Assembly (NCBI RefSeq): GCF_032884065.1
Contig: NC_088880.1
Location: 22,607,696 to 22,671,695 of the forward strand
Length of the DNA stretch: 64,000 bases
Source of the DNA: Artemia franciscana
Lineage: Eukaryota; Arthropoda; Branchiopoda; Anostraca; Artemiidae
Reading direction: 5' to 3'
In this document: piece after piece, positions 38,588 through 51,899 of the stretch
Layout of the letters: every line of letters begins with the position of its first letter
Position numbering within the stretch: position 1 is the stretch's first letter
Translations under genes and position numbers: made by a program
Notes under the pieces: model-generated
The model's input: the letters and a program-made list of their open reading frames with translations, nothing else
Databases searched by the model: none
What the model was told of the DNA's origin: nothing

Positions 38588-39810
38588 AAAATTTAAATTA
38601 AATAAAAAACAAGTTCTTTCACCTGAAAGTAAGGAGCAACATAAAAACTTCAAACGAACAGAAATTATTACGTATATGAGAAGGTTCGTGCCATCGTCAA
38701 TACCTCGCTCTTTACGCTAAGGTTCGACTTTGTATCCAAGTCTTTAGGAATGACCCTGAATTACATAGGCTTTAATTAGAATAAAAAGCTCTTTTGAAAG
38801 TGCTAAAAAACTTTAGCGTAAAGAGTGAGGCATTGAAGAGGGAGTGAGCCCTCTCATATATGTAATTATTTCTGCTCGTTTCAGTTTTTAATGTTGCTCC
38901 TTACTTTCAGTTTAAAAAACTTGTTTTTTTACTCAATTTCTGATCGTTTTTTAGATAATGCTGGGAAATCCCGCGCCCCCTTCAAGAAACATTCCCTTAC
39001 CCCATTAAAAATTCCTCGATGGAAAGATCTTCCCACGTAACCTTCTCCTCCATACCCACCCCCCTCCCCCCTCACCAGAAAAAATCCCCCCTGAAAACGT
39101 CTGTATACTTCCCAGTATGATGCTACGTACAAACAATGGGCAAAGTTCACAACTTGCAGCCCTTCTTCCGGAGGCTGTGGGGGATTAAGTCATCCTCAAA
39201 GACATATTTATTAGATTTTTTGACTTGGCTGAACAAAGTGTCTATCTCAAAATTTTGATCCAGTGACTTTGGGAAAAAATGAGCGTGGGAGGGGACATTG
39301 TTGCCCTCCAATTTTTTCGGTCACTTAAAAATGGAACTGGAACTTTTAATTCCCGTTTGAATGATCCCTCTTGCGATATTCTAGGACCAGTAGGTCGATG
39401 TGATCACCCCTGTGAAGAAAAAAACAACAACAAATAAACACGCATCCGCGATCTTTCTTCTGGCAAAACAAAAAATGCTCAATTCCACACAGATAGGAGC
39501 TTGAAACCTCTACAGTAGGGTTTTCTGATATGTTGAATCTGATAGTGTGATTTTTATTAAGAATCCATCACTGTTAGAGCGTGTTTCCTCCTTTTTTTTG
39601 AAAATAAGGCAAATATTCTAAGCCTCGTAGAGTTTGATGGTTAAGACTAAACTTGATGAAACTTATGTATTTGAAGTCAACATAAAAATTCAATTTTTTT
39701 TATGTATCTTTTGGTATCCAAATTCCGTTTCTTAGAGTTTCGATTACTATTGAGCCGGTCACTCCTCACTTACATTTCGTTACCACAAACCGTTTGAGAA
39801 TCGGTTTAAT
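38588..39810 (+). mobile_element. Fold-back element family 1, near-complete copy in syt1 intron 3
   Basis: A ~110-nt left arm (about 38612-38720: CTGAAAGTAAGGAGCAAC ... TACCTCGCTCTTTACGCTAA) and a right arm (38811-38920: CTTTAGCGTAAAGAGTGAGG ... TTGCTCCTTACTTTCAG) are reverse complements around a ~90-nt loop, giving a large hairpin head. A ~0.9-kb body follows with ATAATGCTGGGAAATCCC, CTCAAAATTTTGATCC, TTCTAGGACCAGTAGGTCGA and AAATAAACACGCATCCG, ending CACTCCTCACTTACATTTCGTTACCAC. No ORF. The transposition class is unknown. Confidence 0.8.
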
Positions 39811-40041
39811 TTGTACTCATTTTGTTTTTGTTTGTTTTTTTTTGTTTACAATAAATTCTGTTCATTCTAGAATTAAACTTATTGTTTACTTTATTTCTAT
39901 TCGATTTAGGCTTTAATATCGCTCTTTTCTAAAAGTTAAAATGTTTAGAAGTTTCTTAATCGCAGATATGTAGATAGGTTTCTTTTTTTTAACTACAATA
40001 TCGGATTGCAATTGAAACTTAATTTGGAATTTAATGCTACA

Positions 40042-40141
<100 letters not shown>

Positions 40142-42715
40142 AAATTTCGGTAGAGATAGCCTTTGGAGGGATCATGTGTTCATTTTGGTCTGACAATCAA
40201 TTATATAGAAAATTCTTACATTTTACATGTTGAATGAGATACTGCTGACTTACACCTCTAAAAAAAGGGTGGTAATTTAGAGGATTCTAAGGGTCTTCTT
40301 TGATGCTTGCAATCATTAATAAGTATACAGGAGTTCCACAATTCAGTTTAAAGAAGATGCAACGTGTGTACCTTTCTGCTCTGTATTAAAAGGTACAATA
40401 CGTCCACCTTTTCTTCTAAAATATATTTGAGAAAAATTAGCTACGAGCGGGGCTAAGTATATGCCCAGACGCAAAAAAACGGTCCTGGAAGAGCGGAGCT
40501 GACTTCTCTTTAGTCTACTTTGACTTTTAAAGGGCACTGGAGCTATTTTTCAATTGAACCAGCCCTTCATGATGTTTCCACGACAATTTGTTTGTTTCGT
40601 TTTTGTTTTTTGTTGTTGTTTTTTTAATTAATAAACCCATCTTTCTCTCTAAAATGCATTCCACGTGACAAAAAAAGGGGGAAAGCAACATATTTGGACC
40701 AATTACCCCTTATTAAATCTACGCTATTACGTTGTAGCCCAAGCCTAGTTGAGCATCAAGAATTTTTATGTTTCTAAGGAAAATCAGTATATCGATTTAT
40801 TCTTGAGTAGTATCCTCTCTGGAACAGAAAAGAATTCCTAAGAATTTTAGAAGACCTAATCAATAATAATAATGCCTTCACATGGCCTGGATAATAATAG
40901 AAAGGATTGATTACTCTATCTAGATATTAGGGGGGAAATGCATAAGAGAAAACTAGGATCTTCGCATTTACCAAAAGCAAAGATACAGGCTATCGGCAGT
41001 TATAATGTTCTGAACGTTAATAGCTTTATATACTTAAGAAAAGGATGTTGCTGTTGCCAGGTTATGTCTTCCTGGACTTGCTGGGGATCCTCAGTCGATA
41101 TTTAAAAGTAGCGGTGGGATTTACATCAGTTGTTTTACCTCAATTCATCTCTAACTAAGAAATGTTAGTAAAAAAGCCAGATAAATTACGAAAGGATTAT
41201 TCTAGATTATGAGAGAAAAGCATTTATTATTACAGTTTCTGTCCTCTATGACTCAGTTCCATAGAGACTGAATCATTAGATGAATCATTAGATTCAGTTC
41301 CTGGTCTTTTCTTAGGTATAACCTTCAATGGGAAAGGATAAGAGTGACCAATATGTTCCTCCATAGGATGGTAGGTTGATCAGAAATACCAGATTAACTG
41401 ATAGCATTATAAATACTTTTGGTTCTGCTACCCTAAGTAAGATGATGTGACAGTAATATTCTTGTTTCCATTGAAATGCATATATTTTGCCTTCCAATGC
41501 TAATATTCCAACTTAGCCTAAAAACTTTACTTCTTCAAATAAAGAAAAAAGAAAAAACCTGCTATTTATCAAATTGAATATTTGTTGATGTAAAAATCAA
41601 ACCCTAGTATTTTTACAACCTTGGATGGGGAAACGCTTTGGGAAAGACAATAGCCATGAAGGAATTATTGCGAAAAAAGGTTACAAAACATCGTTCATCG
41701 ATAAGTGCGTTCCTTTCAAAAGACTTCTGCTCTATATTATCCGGTGGTAGTCTAAAGATCAATCTTTGAATCATCATCAAAGACCACCTCATTTTCATAG
41801 AATGAACTACGAAGCTTGCTCCCATAAAAATTAGCGAAGGTTTTACCTTTTTTGCTTTTGCATCGTTGCTGAATTTATCGGTATTAATCATCCTATTTGG
41901 ATAGACTTTAAAGTTCGAAAGTGTCTGTAATAGCAAATTTGTGTTGGCCTCAGGCGGCTTGGTGATGTAATGAATTGATATCAGTAGTGTTCAGTAATAC
42001 CCACGAAATTGTCCTTATGATAATAGATTGAAGTCCATTAGTTATGATGATGGATTGAATCGTGGTGATTCAAATTTGAAAAACTTTCCTTGCCATTTGA
42101 ATCCAAATTTGGTATCCAATTTTGGGAGGGATAATCTATAACCATAACATGCTATGTCTTACTTCTATTCTGAGGAAACAGCCAAGAGATGTGAAATTAC
42201 CTCAGAATTTTTTTTAGAATTTAATGGAACAATCTTTCTAACCCTTGATCCTTCTAGACCTTCCTGAACACACAAGAATAAAAACTCCAACGACCCTGAA
42301 ACCAAAAACAATGATGAATTGAGCTAGAATGCAGCTGTGTGTTAACAAAGAGAAGAGAAAGTAAAACCAAATAGCCATAGGAGCTAAAATTTCTAAAAAA
42401 AAATGTAACTGATTCTGACGGTTCGTTGCTTTTTTTTAACATATAGACTACGAAAAGAAACCTTAACACGTCAAAAGTAAATATGTGCTAGTTCAATCAG
42501 TTTTTTTCTCTTTTATTTTACTCATGATTCAACTATATGTGAGAAAACACAAGTGCTTTACGCCATACGGAACCTCTTCTTAAATTTTTAGCCTTTTTGG
42601 TGGCATTCATCCCGATTCAGGGGCTTGCGTGGGATAACTCTGAAATTTTGAATGGTACGCATGTAAAATCTTTGATTCTAGAATTTTAAAGATGACAAAG
42701 TAGGTTTTTTAGAAA

Positions 42716-43146
<431 letters not shown>

Positions 43147-43384
43147 TATTTTCTTCGCCATGTTTATCGAGATTATATTCTTAGACAATAAGAAAGTGAC
43201 TGTGAAATTTGACTATGGTCCAGTACGCTTGCCACATATTAGCTGATAATTCGTAGCTAATAAAAGTAAAATCCGTATAAGAAATATTCTTAAGCATGCA
43301 CTTTTCAATAATAGCTCAGATTTAGGAAAAAATATGGTGCCATCTTTTATAGCGACCCCATTCAAAAAGGGAAGTTAGGTTAAT

Positions 43385-43755
43385 CCTAATGAAATACTTC
43401 AAAATATGTTGAAAATATAATACTTTAGGGAAAAATTTGAACTACACATTTTCACATTTGGGGGGGGGGCTAAAGTACAATAGGTCTTGATGTGAAATGT
43501 CTTAGGTATAATTATTTTACATTTTATGAAGTAAGAATTGTTTTCTTACTTCACACTGTCTAAATGCTTTACCTTACCCCGCCCCTTCTAATATGCAAAC
43601 ATATAACCCAAATTATATATTTCCCACCTATTCTGTCACTTGTCTTTGTCTTGTCTCGTGTTAAGCTGAGAGAAACGAGCGAAAGAAACCGGTTCTACAG
43701 TGCGACAATGGATGAAGAACTTGAGCGATGTTGCTATAATAAATAAGTACCAAAA
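43385..43755 (+). repeat. Dispersed repeat family 3, copy 2
   Basis: Same orientation and order as 15780-16150: TAATCCTAATGA, AATATAATACTTTAG, ACTTCACACTGTCTAAATGC, AATTATATATTTCCCACC, GAAACCGGTTCTACAGTGCG, GCTATAATAAATAAGTACC. It includes a poly-G run at 43460 absent from copy 1. Confidence 0.75.
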
Positions 43756-44475
43756 ACAAATAATGTTTCATTGGTAATTAGTTTGTTTTCTATTTTATTA
43801 TCAAACAGTTCGTGGCTACGAACTGAAAGTAAAAAGTGGCTTGTTTTAATAGGTACTTAAAATCTAAAAATACAACTTTGATAACAATAAGCATATCATG
43901 AAATTTTTTTTGGGAGGTAGTCTTCCCCTTCTAGTACCGATGAAAGCCAAATTCTGCAGTGTTTTACCCGGCCATAAAAATTCGTCATTAATCTGAGAAA
44001 GGGAGAATATTCTGTGGATAATTTGTGGGTATTGTCCATATTCAAATGATTGTTTTAGTAGCACAAATGAATATTTGGCACCCATAACTTGTGATTCAAT
44101 TTATTTCATTTTATTAGTTGATAGCTTACTTATTAACTTCGAAAGTTTTACTATTTGGAATCTTTATATATTCTTCTTATGCAAATCCTTGAAAAAAGCT
44201 TTATAGCAATGAAAGGCTAAAATACTTAGATTTAACTGTCCTGTAAAACTATGAAAATGTCAGAAACTGACTTTCGTTCGGGCATGAGAGTGTAAGTTGG
44301 AAACCGCGAGCATCGCTAAGTATTGCAAGCAGTTTTATTTTAACGATTTCTGTAGTGTTGTCTGTTCAGAATGAATTGAAGATTAAATACCCGTTTACTT
44401 CAAATAACGTTGATTGCTTTGGTTGCTTTGCTAATTGGTTACTTTGAAGGAGTAGCCGAGGTCTCATGATCAGGC

Positions 44476-44617
44476 GAGTGCAGTGGGAATTATTAGTCTT
44501 GAGTATTTAAAGGTCTTGAGAGGTCCCAGAATAGTTATAAAACGTGTGAAGTGGGAATTATTAGTCTTGAGTAGTTAAAGGTCTTGAGAGATCCCAGAAC
44601 AGTTATAAAACACATGC
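44476..44617 (+). repeat. 68-bp tandem duplication before the C2A exon
   Basis: Two copies of GTGGGAATTATTAGTCTTGAG ... GTTATAAAAC start at 44483 and 44551 and differ at only a few positions, which suggests a recent duplication. About 0.4 kb upstream of exon 4. Confidence 0.8.
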
Positions 44618-44997
44618 AAAATTGTAAATATGAACGGCACAAATTGATTTCAAGATCTATCAGGCTTACATACAAAACATCTAAAAAAAAATTTAAACAC
44701 CTCTTATCTCCAAATACAATAAAAAGTATTCAAGGACGATCTTTTTTTGTCTTCGCCGCCTCACGCTTTTGTTTTCATTTTTATAATTCTCAATTGATTC
44801 AGATAGCACATTTTTTTTTTTTGCTTTTGAAGATGAAAACTTTTTTTTCATTTTTATTTATTTATTTATTTATTTTGTGTAGTTATCCTTAGGAATTTTT
44901 CTTATAAGAAAAGTATCACAGGGGAAGACACTGTTTGAAGACGCCAGTTAAGATTAGAGCCCTTAAATTTGAAAAATAAACTTAAATTCTTTTATAG

Positions 44998-45192
44998 ATG
45001 GAGTATGACTTTAACAACAGCAACTTAGCAGTATCAGTTTTACAAGCACAAGAGCTGCCGGCTCTTGATATGGGTGGCACTTCAGATCCTTACGTGAAGG
45101 TCTATCTTCTTCCAGATAAGAAAAAGAAGTTTGAAACTAAAGTTCATAGAAAAACCTTGAATCCCGTTTTCAATGAGACATTTAACTTTAAG
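44998..45192 (+). CDS. syt1: Synaptotagmin 1, fourth coding exon (first half of C2A domain)
   Basis: Residues 130-194, 65 codons, phase 0 on both sides. It covers the early C2A beta-strands: the [20 protein letters not shown] strand region, then the first Ca2+-binding loop with Asp153 and Asp159 in the [15 protein letters not shown] motif, then the polybasic [13 protein letters not shown] strand that contacts acidic lipid and SNAREs, ending [11 protein letters not shown]. The acceptor is TTTTATAG (44997) and the donor is GTGAGT (45193). The first codon is ATG where insects have Leu (LEYDF). It is an internal Met and not evidence of a separate start, although an ATG-initiated soluble form cannot be excluded from sequence alone. 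Confidence 0.96.
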
Positions 45193-46554
45193 GTGAGTAC
45201 ACTTTTATTTTAGAAGCTGAAATCGAAAATTTTTCTTGGGAGGGGGAGGGCTAAAGATTCCAGAAAGCATGCTATTTAAATTTTTTTTTTTTTAATTCCT
45301 TGTTCTAAAACAAATTTTTTATGGTTCTATCTGGCCCTGTCCAAAATGACATCCTTGTGATGGCTCTCTCACTTTTTTCCATGGTTTATCTTCTTTCTTT
45401 TCTATGCTTTTCAATGTTAGTTTGTAGTCCTAAATATAAGGATCGTCCTAAAATTGCAAAAGGTTGTAATGCAAATTTTCTTTTTCAATAAATGTAACTT
45501 CTTGTGCTATATTTACATAAAGTGAGTCGAATCAACTTTTTATGTAACATTAAAAGTTGTTACATAAACAACTTTATGTTGTAATGTTACAATAATGTAA
45601 CATTATTGTATGTCTTTTAAATCTTTACTGTTTAGTAGGCTAAGGCAGTAATTTTGATATCGCCGTAGAGTGATAAAAAATTGGGAATTCAGGGCCTGCT
45701 TTTATTTGGGAGGGGAGGGTTAGTCGGTATATCTCTTTCCAGAAATTCAAGCAGTATATATACATACCCTTTTGAAATGAAATAAATAACTGCATCTTGG
45801 ACATGACAGCATTCCAGACCGGGGTGTTGTTTGATATAGGCAAGGGGCAACTGATCCCCCTCCAAAATCCTAGTTTTCCTCCCAGACGAAATTTAGCACC
45901 TTCAAAAATATTGTCAAAACTAGTATAGGCCTATATAATTCAAGCATTTACAGAAACAGATCAATTTTCTTTAGTATAAATTTGCTTTTATGGTACTACA
46001 TGACTCATTGTTTACTGTCATTTTCACTTGACCTGGGAAGATTGGCTCCAATTTTAGCTTCCTCCCCCCCCCCCCAATCAGAATTTTGACGAGATTACGC
46101 CACTGTTCCGGACACGAGTTAAACACTTCTGACTGCGGTTAAAATTGGAATTTACGCCAGTGGTAATGAAAATGACACGACCTTATTTCCGATATTGGTA
46201 AAACCCATGGCAATTTAGTTCGAAGAGGTTACTAAATTGTATACGAAGTATTATTCAATTAAACACCTAGAAGTGTCGGAGGTGGCCAGAGGACACTGTA
46301 GTGGATACTTGGGTCTACAATACTGAGGGGCAATGAAATATATTTTCCATTCCTTTTCTTTGGGTGACTCTGAGTTTGATTAAAAATTAAAGAAAGTTTT
46401 GTAAAAAAAAAAGCGATTATTTGCTCTGTACTGACAAATATGATTTCTTTTTATGTTTGCGATTTCTCAGTAGTTTTACAAAAAAAAAACCATGCATAAA
46501 CACTTTTGGAGAATAATCTCAAACTTTTTGAGGTTACCCGTTAAAGAACTCTCG

Positions 46555-46725
46555 TGAATGTCCAAAATCTGTTGAATGTCGACATTCACTGGTGAATGTC
46601 ACCAAAACATGGTCGCTTGTATGTTCAAAATATTTGTTAAATACCCTTATTTCTGAGTTTCAACGGGGAATGCCGACATTCACTATACACTAATGGTGAA
46701 TGTTGACCATTTCTGAGATTTATAT
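46555..46725 (+). repeat. Dispersed repeat with GGTGAATGTC palindromes, copy 2
   Basis: It contains TTGAATGTCGACATTCACTGG, a perfect GAATGTCGACATTC palindrome, then ATTTGTTAAATACCCTTATTTC shared with copy 1, and CATTCACTATACACTAATGGTGAATG near its right side. It behaves like a small fold-back element. Confidence 0.65.
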
Positions 46726-47899
46726 ATTCTTCTCCTGAATTCAGTCGCGATACATTTTTGCCACACTTTCTGGGAGGAATGACTAAGGACGTAAAACACA
46801 CAGTACATTTTGGATGTAGAAATAAAATAATAGCAATAACAAATTCTCCATAGCGCAAATTTCGGATACGACTTGATTACTGAATTCTCTACCGTCATCT
46901 GATTGCGGTATCTTATTTATTGCAAGAACTTAAACTATTATGGCTCTTTGAATTGGACAGAAGGCTCTTTTTTGACACCTTTATTTATTTGATGAAAACT
47001 TCCTATTGAAATGACAGCATATATAGCCTTGTCGACTGCTTCTCGAGCTGTTTATCTCAGCGAAATTTATTGAAAAGCAATCTCATCCATAGAAAGTAAC
47101 TTTTCTTTACAAATTAAAAACTTATTACGTGTGTGAAGCTGCTTAAGGGTACCATTTGCATTTGCAAGTTTATAGAAGTCGGAGTCTTCTATTCCAACAA
47201 CAACCGCTAAGCCATTTCGGTTATCTGCACGACCGGTCGACATCATAGACTTGTATTCGCACAATATCACCAAATGGAGCAAAAGAAAATTGTTTTTGTG
47301 AGGTTCGTAACATTTTCGTTAATTGCAGCAGATTTTTTTTCACGGTCCCTCTGGTTATAGAAATCTACTTGCGTTTTTCAGTTAGAATTTATTGCGAAAA
47401 CGTGGTAATTTGCAAGTCTTCTTCAAAATCTTTCTGTGGAATATGGCTTTCGGTAAGAGTACCGCTTAATTTTTTTCAGAAGTGTTACCTATTTCTTGAA
47501 GCTGATCTTCGATTTAAAAAGCACTGGCCATATCTGTAAGTTGTTCTTTGGTTTTGATATTTGCTATTTGTTCACTAGGAAAGAGAGAAGGGGGTATGAC
47601 TCTGACGAGGTTTTCCATGAACTATCATATACATAGCGCAAATTTCGGGTATGATTTGATTACAGAGTTTTCTACCATTATATGACCGCAATACTGCTGG
47701 AGCCCCAAACATTAAATACATTGAAAGAACCTGATACGCTACTTCTTCCACCCTCTTTGTTTCCTTTACCAGAGATAAGGATATGGTTTTTTCCTCTCTT
47801 TTGGACATTCACCAGAATATATCTGTCAACATCGACATGTGCTGGAGAGGGTCCAAAGGCACAAAAATGTAACGAAATATTTAATCTTTCATTAACGTA

Positions 47900-47901
<2 letters not shown>

Positions 47902-47977
<76 letters not shown>

Positions 47978-47990
47978 ATGTTTTATATAT
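47902..47990. repeat. TA microsatellite
   Basis: Alternating TA with one ATTATA break near 47967, immediately upstream of a MITE. Confidence 0.95.
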
Positions 47991-47998
47991 GTGGCACC

Positions 47999-48159
47999 CA
48001 GGGCTGTATCAAGGATTTTTGTTAGGGGTACGGGTACAAAAATTTTCTAGTGGACATGGATTACATTTGTTTTGCTACTTTGTAATAGTGTGACAATTAT
48101 TTTTGGTGGGTTGGGGGGGGGGGTTAAAACTGTGTAACGAATCCCTCTTGGATACGGCC
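47999..48159. mobile_element. Short MITE, CAGGGC-GTATC type
   Basis: It starts CAGGGCTGTATCAAGGATTT and ends CCTCTTGGATACGGCC, imperfect inverted ends with G-rich interior (GGGTTGGGGGG). It matches the element at 23471-23645 and resembles hAT-type MITEs. No clean target duplication, so it is old or truncated. Confidence 0.65.
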
Positions 48160-50115
48160 ATAAAACAGCTTTCTGCTATTAAACCCTTCAAGATTTGTGA
48201 CAACCATCTTCAAAGCAGCACTCTTGCTTTACCATTCTCAGCGCATATGAAGCGTAACTTATATCTAGGATACAAGCATTTAACTAATTTCTTGTCACCA
48301 GTGTAACGCATCATATCTCATCCTGGGGAATGTGACCCCGGTGAGGTCATAAATAATGAATTTTAGTTTGTCAGAAAAAAAAATATTTATGTACGTGAAA
48401 ACATTTTATTTTTCAATTGATGAAATTCAAACGAGTTTACATACAAGCGCATACAAATGGAAAGATAAAAACATTAAAGAATTAACAAGCGTTTATTAAG
48501 AGCATTTCTGTTTCAAATTTTGAATCTTATTTTAACCAAAAGCTGGTTTTTATTTTAAATGGGCCGAATTACCAGAATTAGCTATTGCCATTCACATCGA
48601 CTGCAGCAGTTTTATAAATCTTGCGATAGTTTTTAACATGTGGCATTTACGTCCTGTCCTCCTCAAATCGGCCATTTTTCCATACTTCATTTGGTTCTGA
48701 CCGTGCTGGGATGTTTTTTTTTTCAAAAATTGTTATGTCTCCTTTCTCTCACTCGCAAACAAGCTACTTTAAAACTTATGAGATTTAACATAATTTTTTT
48801 TTACTACCGACGCCAGCATGCTACTGAATTAGAATTTTCCAAATCTCCAATGGAAACTTCGTCTTCCCAACAATCTGCAAACTATTGTAGATTTTGATGT
48901 TTGTTTTATCATATAGGTTTTCCATATTGAGCGAAAAGAAACAATTGCTTCGTCGCTTGTCTATCACTCGGAATGCACCTTGAGAGGAAAAACAAATTAC
49001 TAGTATTTAAATGTGCAAAACTTGTAGCTGAATTTACAACAATTAATGGAAACAACAACAAAACGTTACCTTACATTTTTTTTGTGATTATTACCTATTC
49101 AGAGAGGGATATTTGAACTGTTTCGAATGACAGAGCTACCATGGAAACCAAGTGTAAACTCTTCAATCAAAGAAACTATTTCAGTCAATCTGCATTGAAG
49201 ATATTTGTTACTACCATCAAGAAACTTTAATTAAATTCTCTGTTTTAGCAATTACCTAAGTAACTGATTCGTTTTGAAGTCAAGTCCCGCTTCTGACAAA
49301 AGTTCAGAAGAACAAGAAAATGAAAGCAAAACGCTCAAATTTATTTGCTTGGGCCTTTGTCTTGCTAAAAATTTTAGAATAAATTCAAAGAAATGAAAGT
49401 TCAAATAGGGATAAGTCCTTTTATAAGACAGTGAAAACCAAATACAGAAAGTTCTGGATATCTCGACCACATACATCACTGATCGTCATCACCACATAAA
49501 CTGAAGTATTATAATTCAAACAAACTATATTTATACAGAATAAAATGATTATCCCGGGTCACAGACGGTTTCTGATTCATTGGCTGAGAGGGTTCATTTA
49601 AAGTCTTGAGTTCTTTCATGTTCCCTAAATGTTAGGTGAATTTTAATGAAGGTGGCGCAAACTGCTTCTTCTTCCATTTACAAACGAAATGTTGCTGAAT
49701 TTACAGTTATATACTTGCTTGGCCTATCATCCCCATATAAATGACGTCGGTATCTTTTCGAAGACCAAACTGCAGAGCTTTTTGTGTCTGTTTCCCCTGT
49801 TTAATAAAAGGACTTATCCCTATTTAACTTTCATTTGTTTGTCATAGAAAGGCAATGTAGTCTTCGAAATCCCTATTTTAACTTTCGTTGGTTCATTGTA
49901 GAAAGGCAATGTGGTCTTGGAAAAACCAACTAGAGTACATTCGTTCCTAAATTTTATCACCTAGGGTCTGCCTTCTTCATCCAACTCTTCAAAGTCACTG
50001 CTACTGATATAACATTTCAGGTCCTTTAAGAGCTAAGAAGCGAAGCCACTCTGGATCGCAAATATCTTCCTTGAAATCAGAGTCAATTATCGCTTCCACC
50101 AATTTTTATTTTTAG

Positions 50116-50289
50116 TTGCCATATGCAGATGCAATGAACAAAACCCTGGTTTTCGCTATTTATGATTTTGATCGCTTCTCAAAACATGATCAAATTGGCG
50201 AAGTTAAAGTTCCATTATGCATGGTGGATTTGGCTGAGACAATTGAAGAATGGAAAGATCTTACTAGCGTGGAGGGTGACAACGGTCAG
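50116..50289 (+). CDS. syt1: Synaptotagmin 1, fifth coding exon (second half of C2A domain)
   Basis: Residues 195-252, 58 codons, phase 0 on both sides. It contains [30 protein letters not shown], i.e. the third Ca2+-binding loop with Asp211, Asp213 and Asp219. With Asp153 and Asp159 from the previous exon, the complete five-aspartate C2A site is present at the same spacing (6, 52, 2, 6) as in rat Syt1 D172/D178/D230/D232/D238. The exon ends at [15 protein letters not shown], where insects continue EKLGDICFSLRY into C2B. The acceptor is TTTTTAG (50115) and the donor is GTAAAG (50290). Drosophila has one extra Ser at the junction with the previous exon, and here there is none, as in vertebrates. 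No C2B exon was found in the remaining 13.7 kb. Confidence 0.96.
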
Positions 50290-51899
50290 GTAAAGGCAGT
50301 TTGTGCATTTGTTATGTTATTGATCAAGAGTATGATTAACTTAGGAGTTTTCTAATTCAAGTACATACCTGTTTAGATTTTTACTTGTCTTCCAATATTA
50401 AGAGCTACAACAAGAGACATGTGATTTAATTACAAAAATATATATATGAAAATTCTAACTGACGATGAAGCTGTAAATCAAATATGATTCTCACAATTAA
50501 ATGTCTAATTGATAATCAAAGCTTCACCATATAATGCATGGCTCAACACTAATCGAAGCTGCACAGCCTTCCCTATAGAGCATGGCTTTTTATTTTAGCA
50601 TGGTTTTTCTTTTCTTATTTTTTTCTTTTCTTCCTCTGAATAAAATTGTTGGATACCAACGTTTCATGTGTAGATGAAGAAATGGACGTTTCCGTATTAC
50701 TTCAGTCACGTCACTTCACGTAGATAGAAGCTTATAGTAGAAGCCGTAAATAAGACAATAATCATGAGGTACAGCAGGAAACACATAAAATCTCCTCATT
50801 GGCATTTGATTGTATAGTTTTGGAATTCAAAGAGACAAAAATACAATATGTTTCTCACCTTGAAATCTCTATTTAAATAGTTTATGAGTCAAATTGTAGC
50901 GAATTGCGCAGACGCTATAGCACAAACAAGCACTAAAGCACTGATAGAAGAGTAGATCCAACACCTTTAAATTTTGGCACGTTGTTTCAGTACTTCAACT
51001 TTACTGCCCTACAAAATAATAAATAACACGAAAGTCTAGCAAAATCTGAAGCTGCTTTACAGCCGGTAAATAAAGGGAGTTTTCGTTCAACCCGAACTAT
51101 TTAACTGATTCACAAAAGGGTTATTCAACCAAAATCTATTCATATATTCAGACATAATAGTTTCCTCTCATTTAACTTTATTTTCGAAAACTTTCGGTCA
51201 CTTGCTTGTTTTTTCTTCTCTTTTTTTCACTGTAGTTAATATGTAAAGGTGCTATTGCTTTTTGAGTCAAAGAAAAGAGGCTCCACTCACTGAGTCACTT
51301 AGAGAGAGTGCCACAGAGCACAGCAACATAGTAGGTTTTTAAAGCAATACTGATATAAACGTGTATATGGACATCACAAAAATACAGGGACGGTGTTGAG
51401 AATAGCCCAAATAATTTGCAACCGGACGTATAAAGCCAAAGAATATGGTAGGCTTTGGACTTTAGCACCAACGAAGTGAACAATTTATGCAGTATCTGCA
51501 AATATACTCAGTTTAATTGTAATCACGGACATATGATTGTTTTTTTCTTTTTCTATACTATTGGCGGAATAAGCCCCTTTACAGTTTGAATGAATTCAAA
51601 ATTAGTTTACGGTTACATTCACAATTTCAATTCGATGTTAATACAACAGGCTATATTAGCATTAACAAATTTATTATTATTCGCACAACCGTCTGTTCAT
51701 TTTAATTTTAATTTTTGCTCTTTTTAAGTGATGCTATCGATGCCATTTTATTATCTTTAGCTGTATAGTAAAATATGTGTTTCAGTGGTTTTACTTTATA
51801 AGCCGAAACTTCCCTGAAAAGAGACAAGCCATTGATATCTCGGCATTTTCATTTTTTTTAAATCCAAGAAACTAAATTTGAAATGATAAAAAGATTCAG

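Larger units (their letters stand above)
45193..50115 (+). other. syt1 intron 4
   Basis: 4,923 bp from GTGAGT to TTTAG. It holds a TGAATGTC repeat (46555-46725), a duplicated phrase CATAGCGCAAATTTCGG (46848 and 47634), a TA tract (47902-47990) and a MITE (47999-48159). 49810-49920 repeats CTATTTTAACTTTCRTTGGTTYRTTGTAGAAAGGCAATGT twice. No additional exon recognised. Confidence 0.55.

Noticed and set aside
44998..45213. Exon 4 as an independent ATG-started gene
   Set aside because: The ATG is the first codon after a TATAG acceptor and replaces the Leu of LEYDF. The reading stops soon after the GTGAGT donor.
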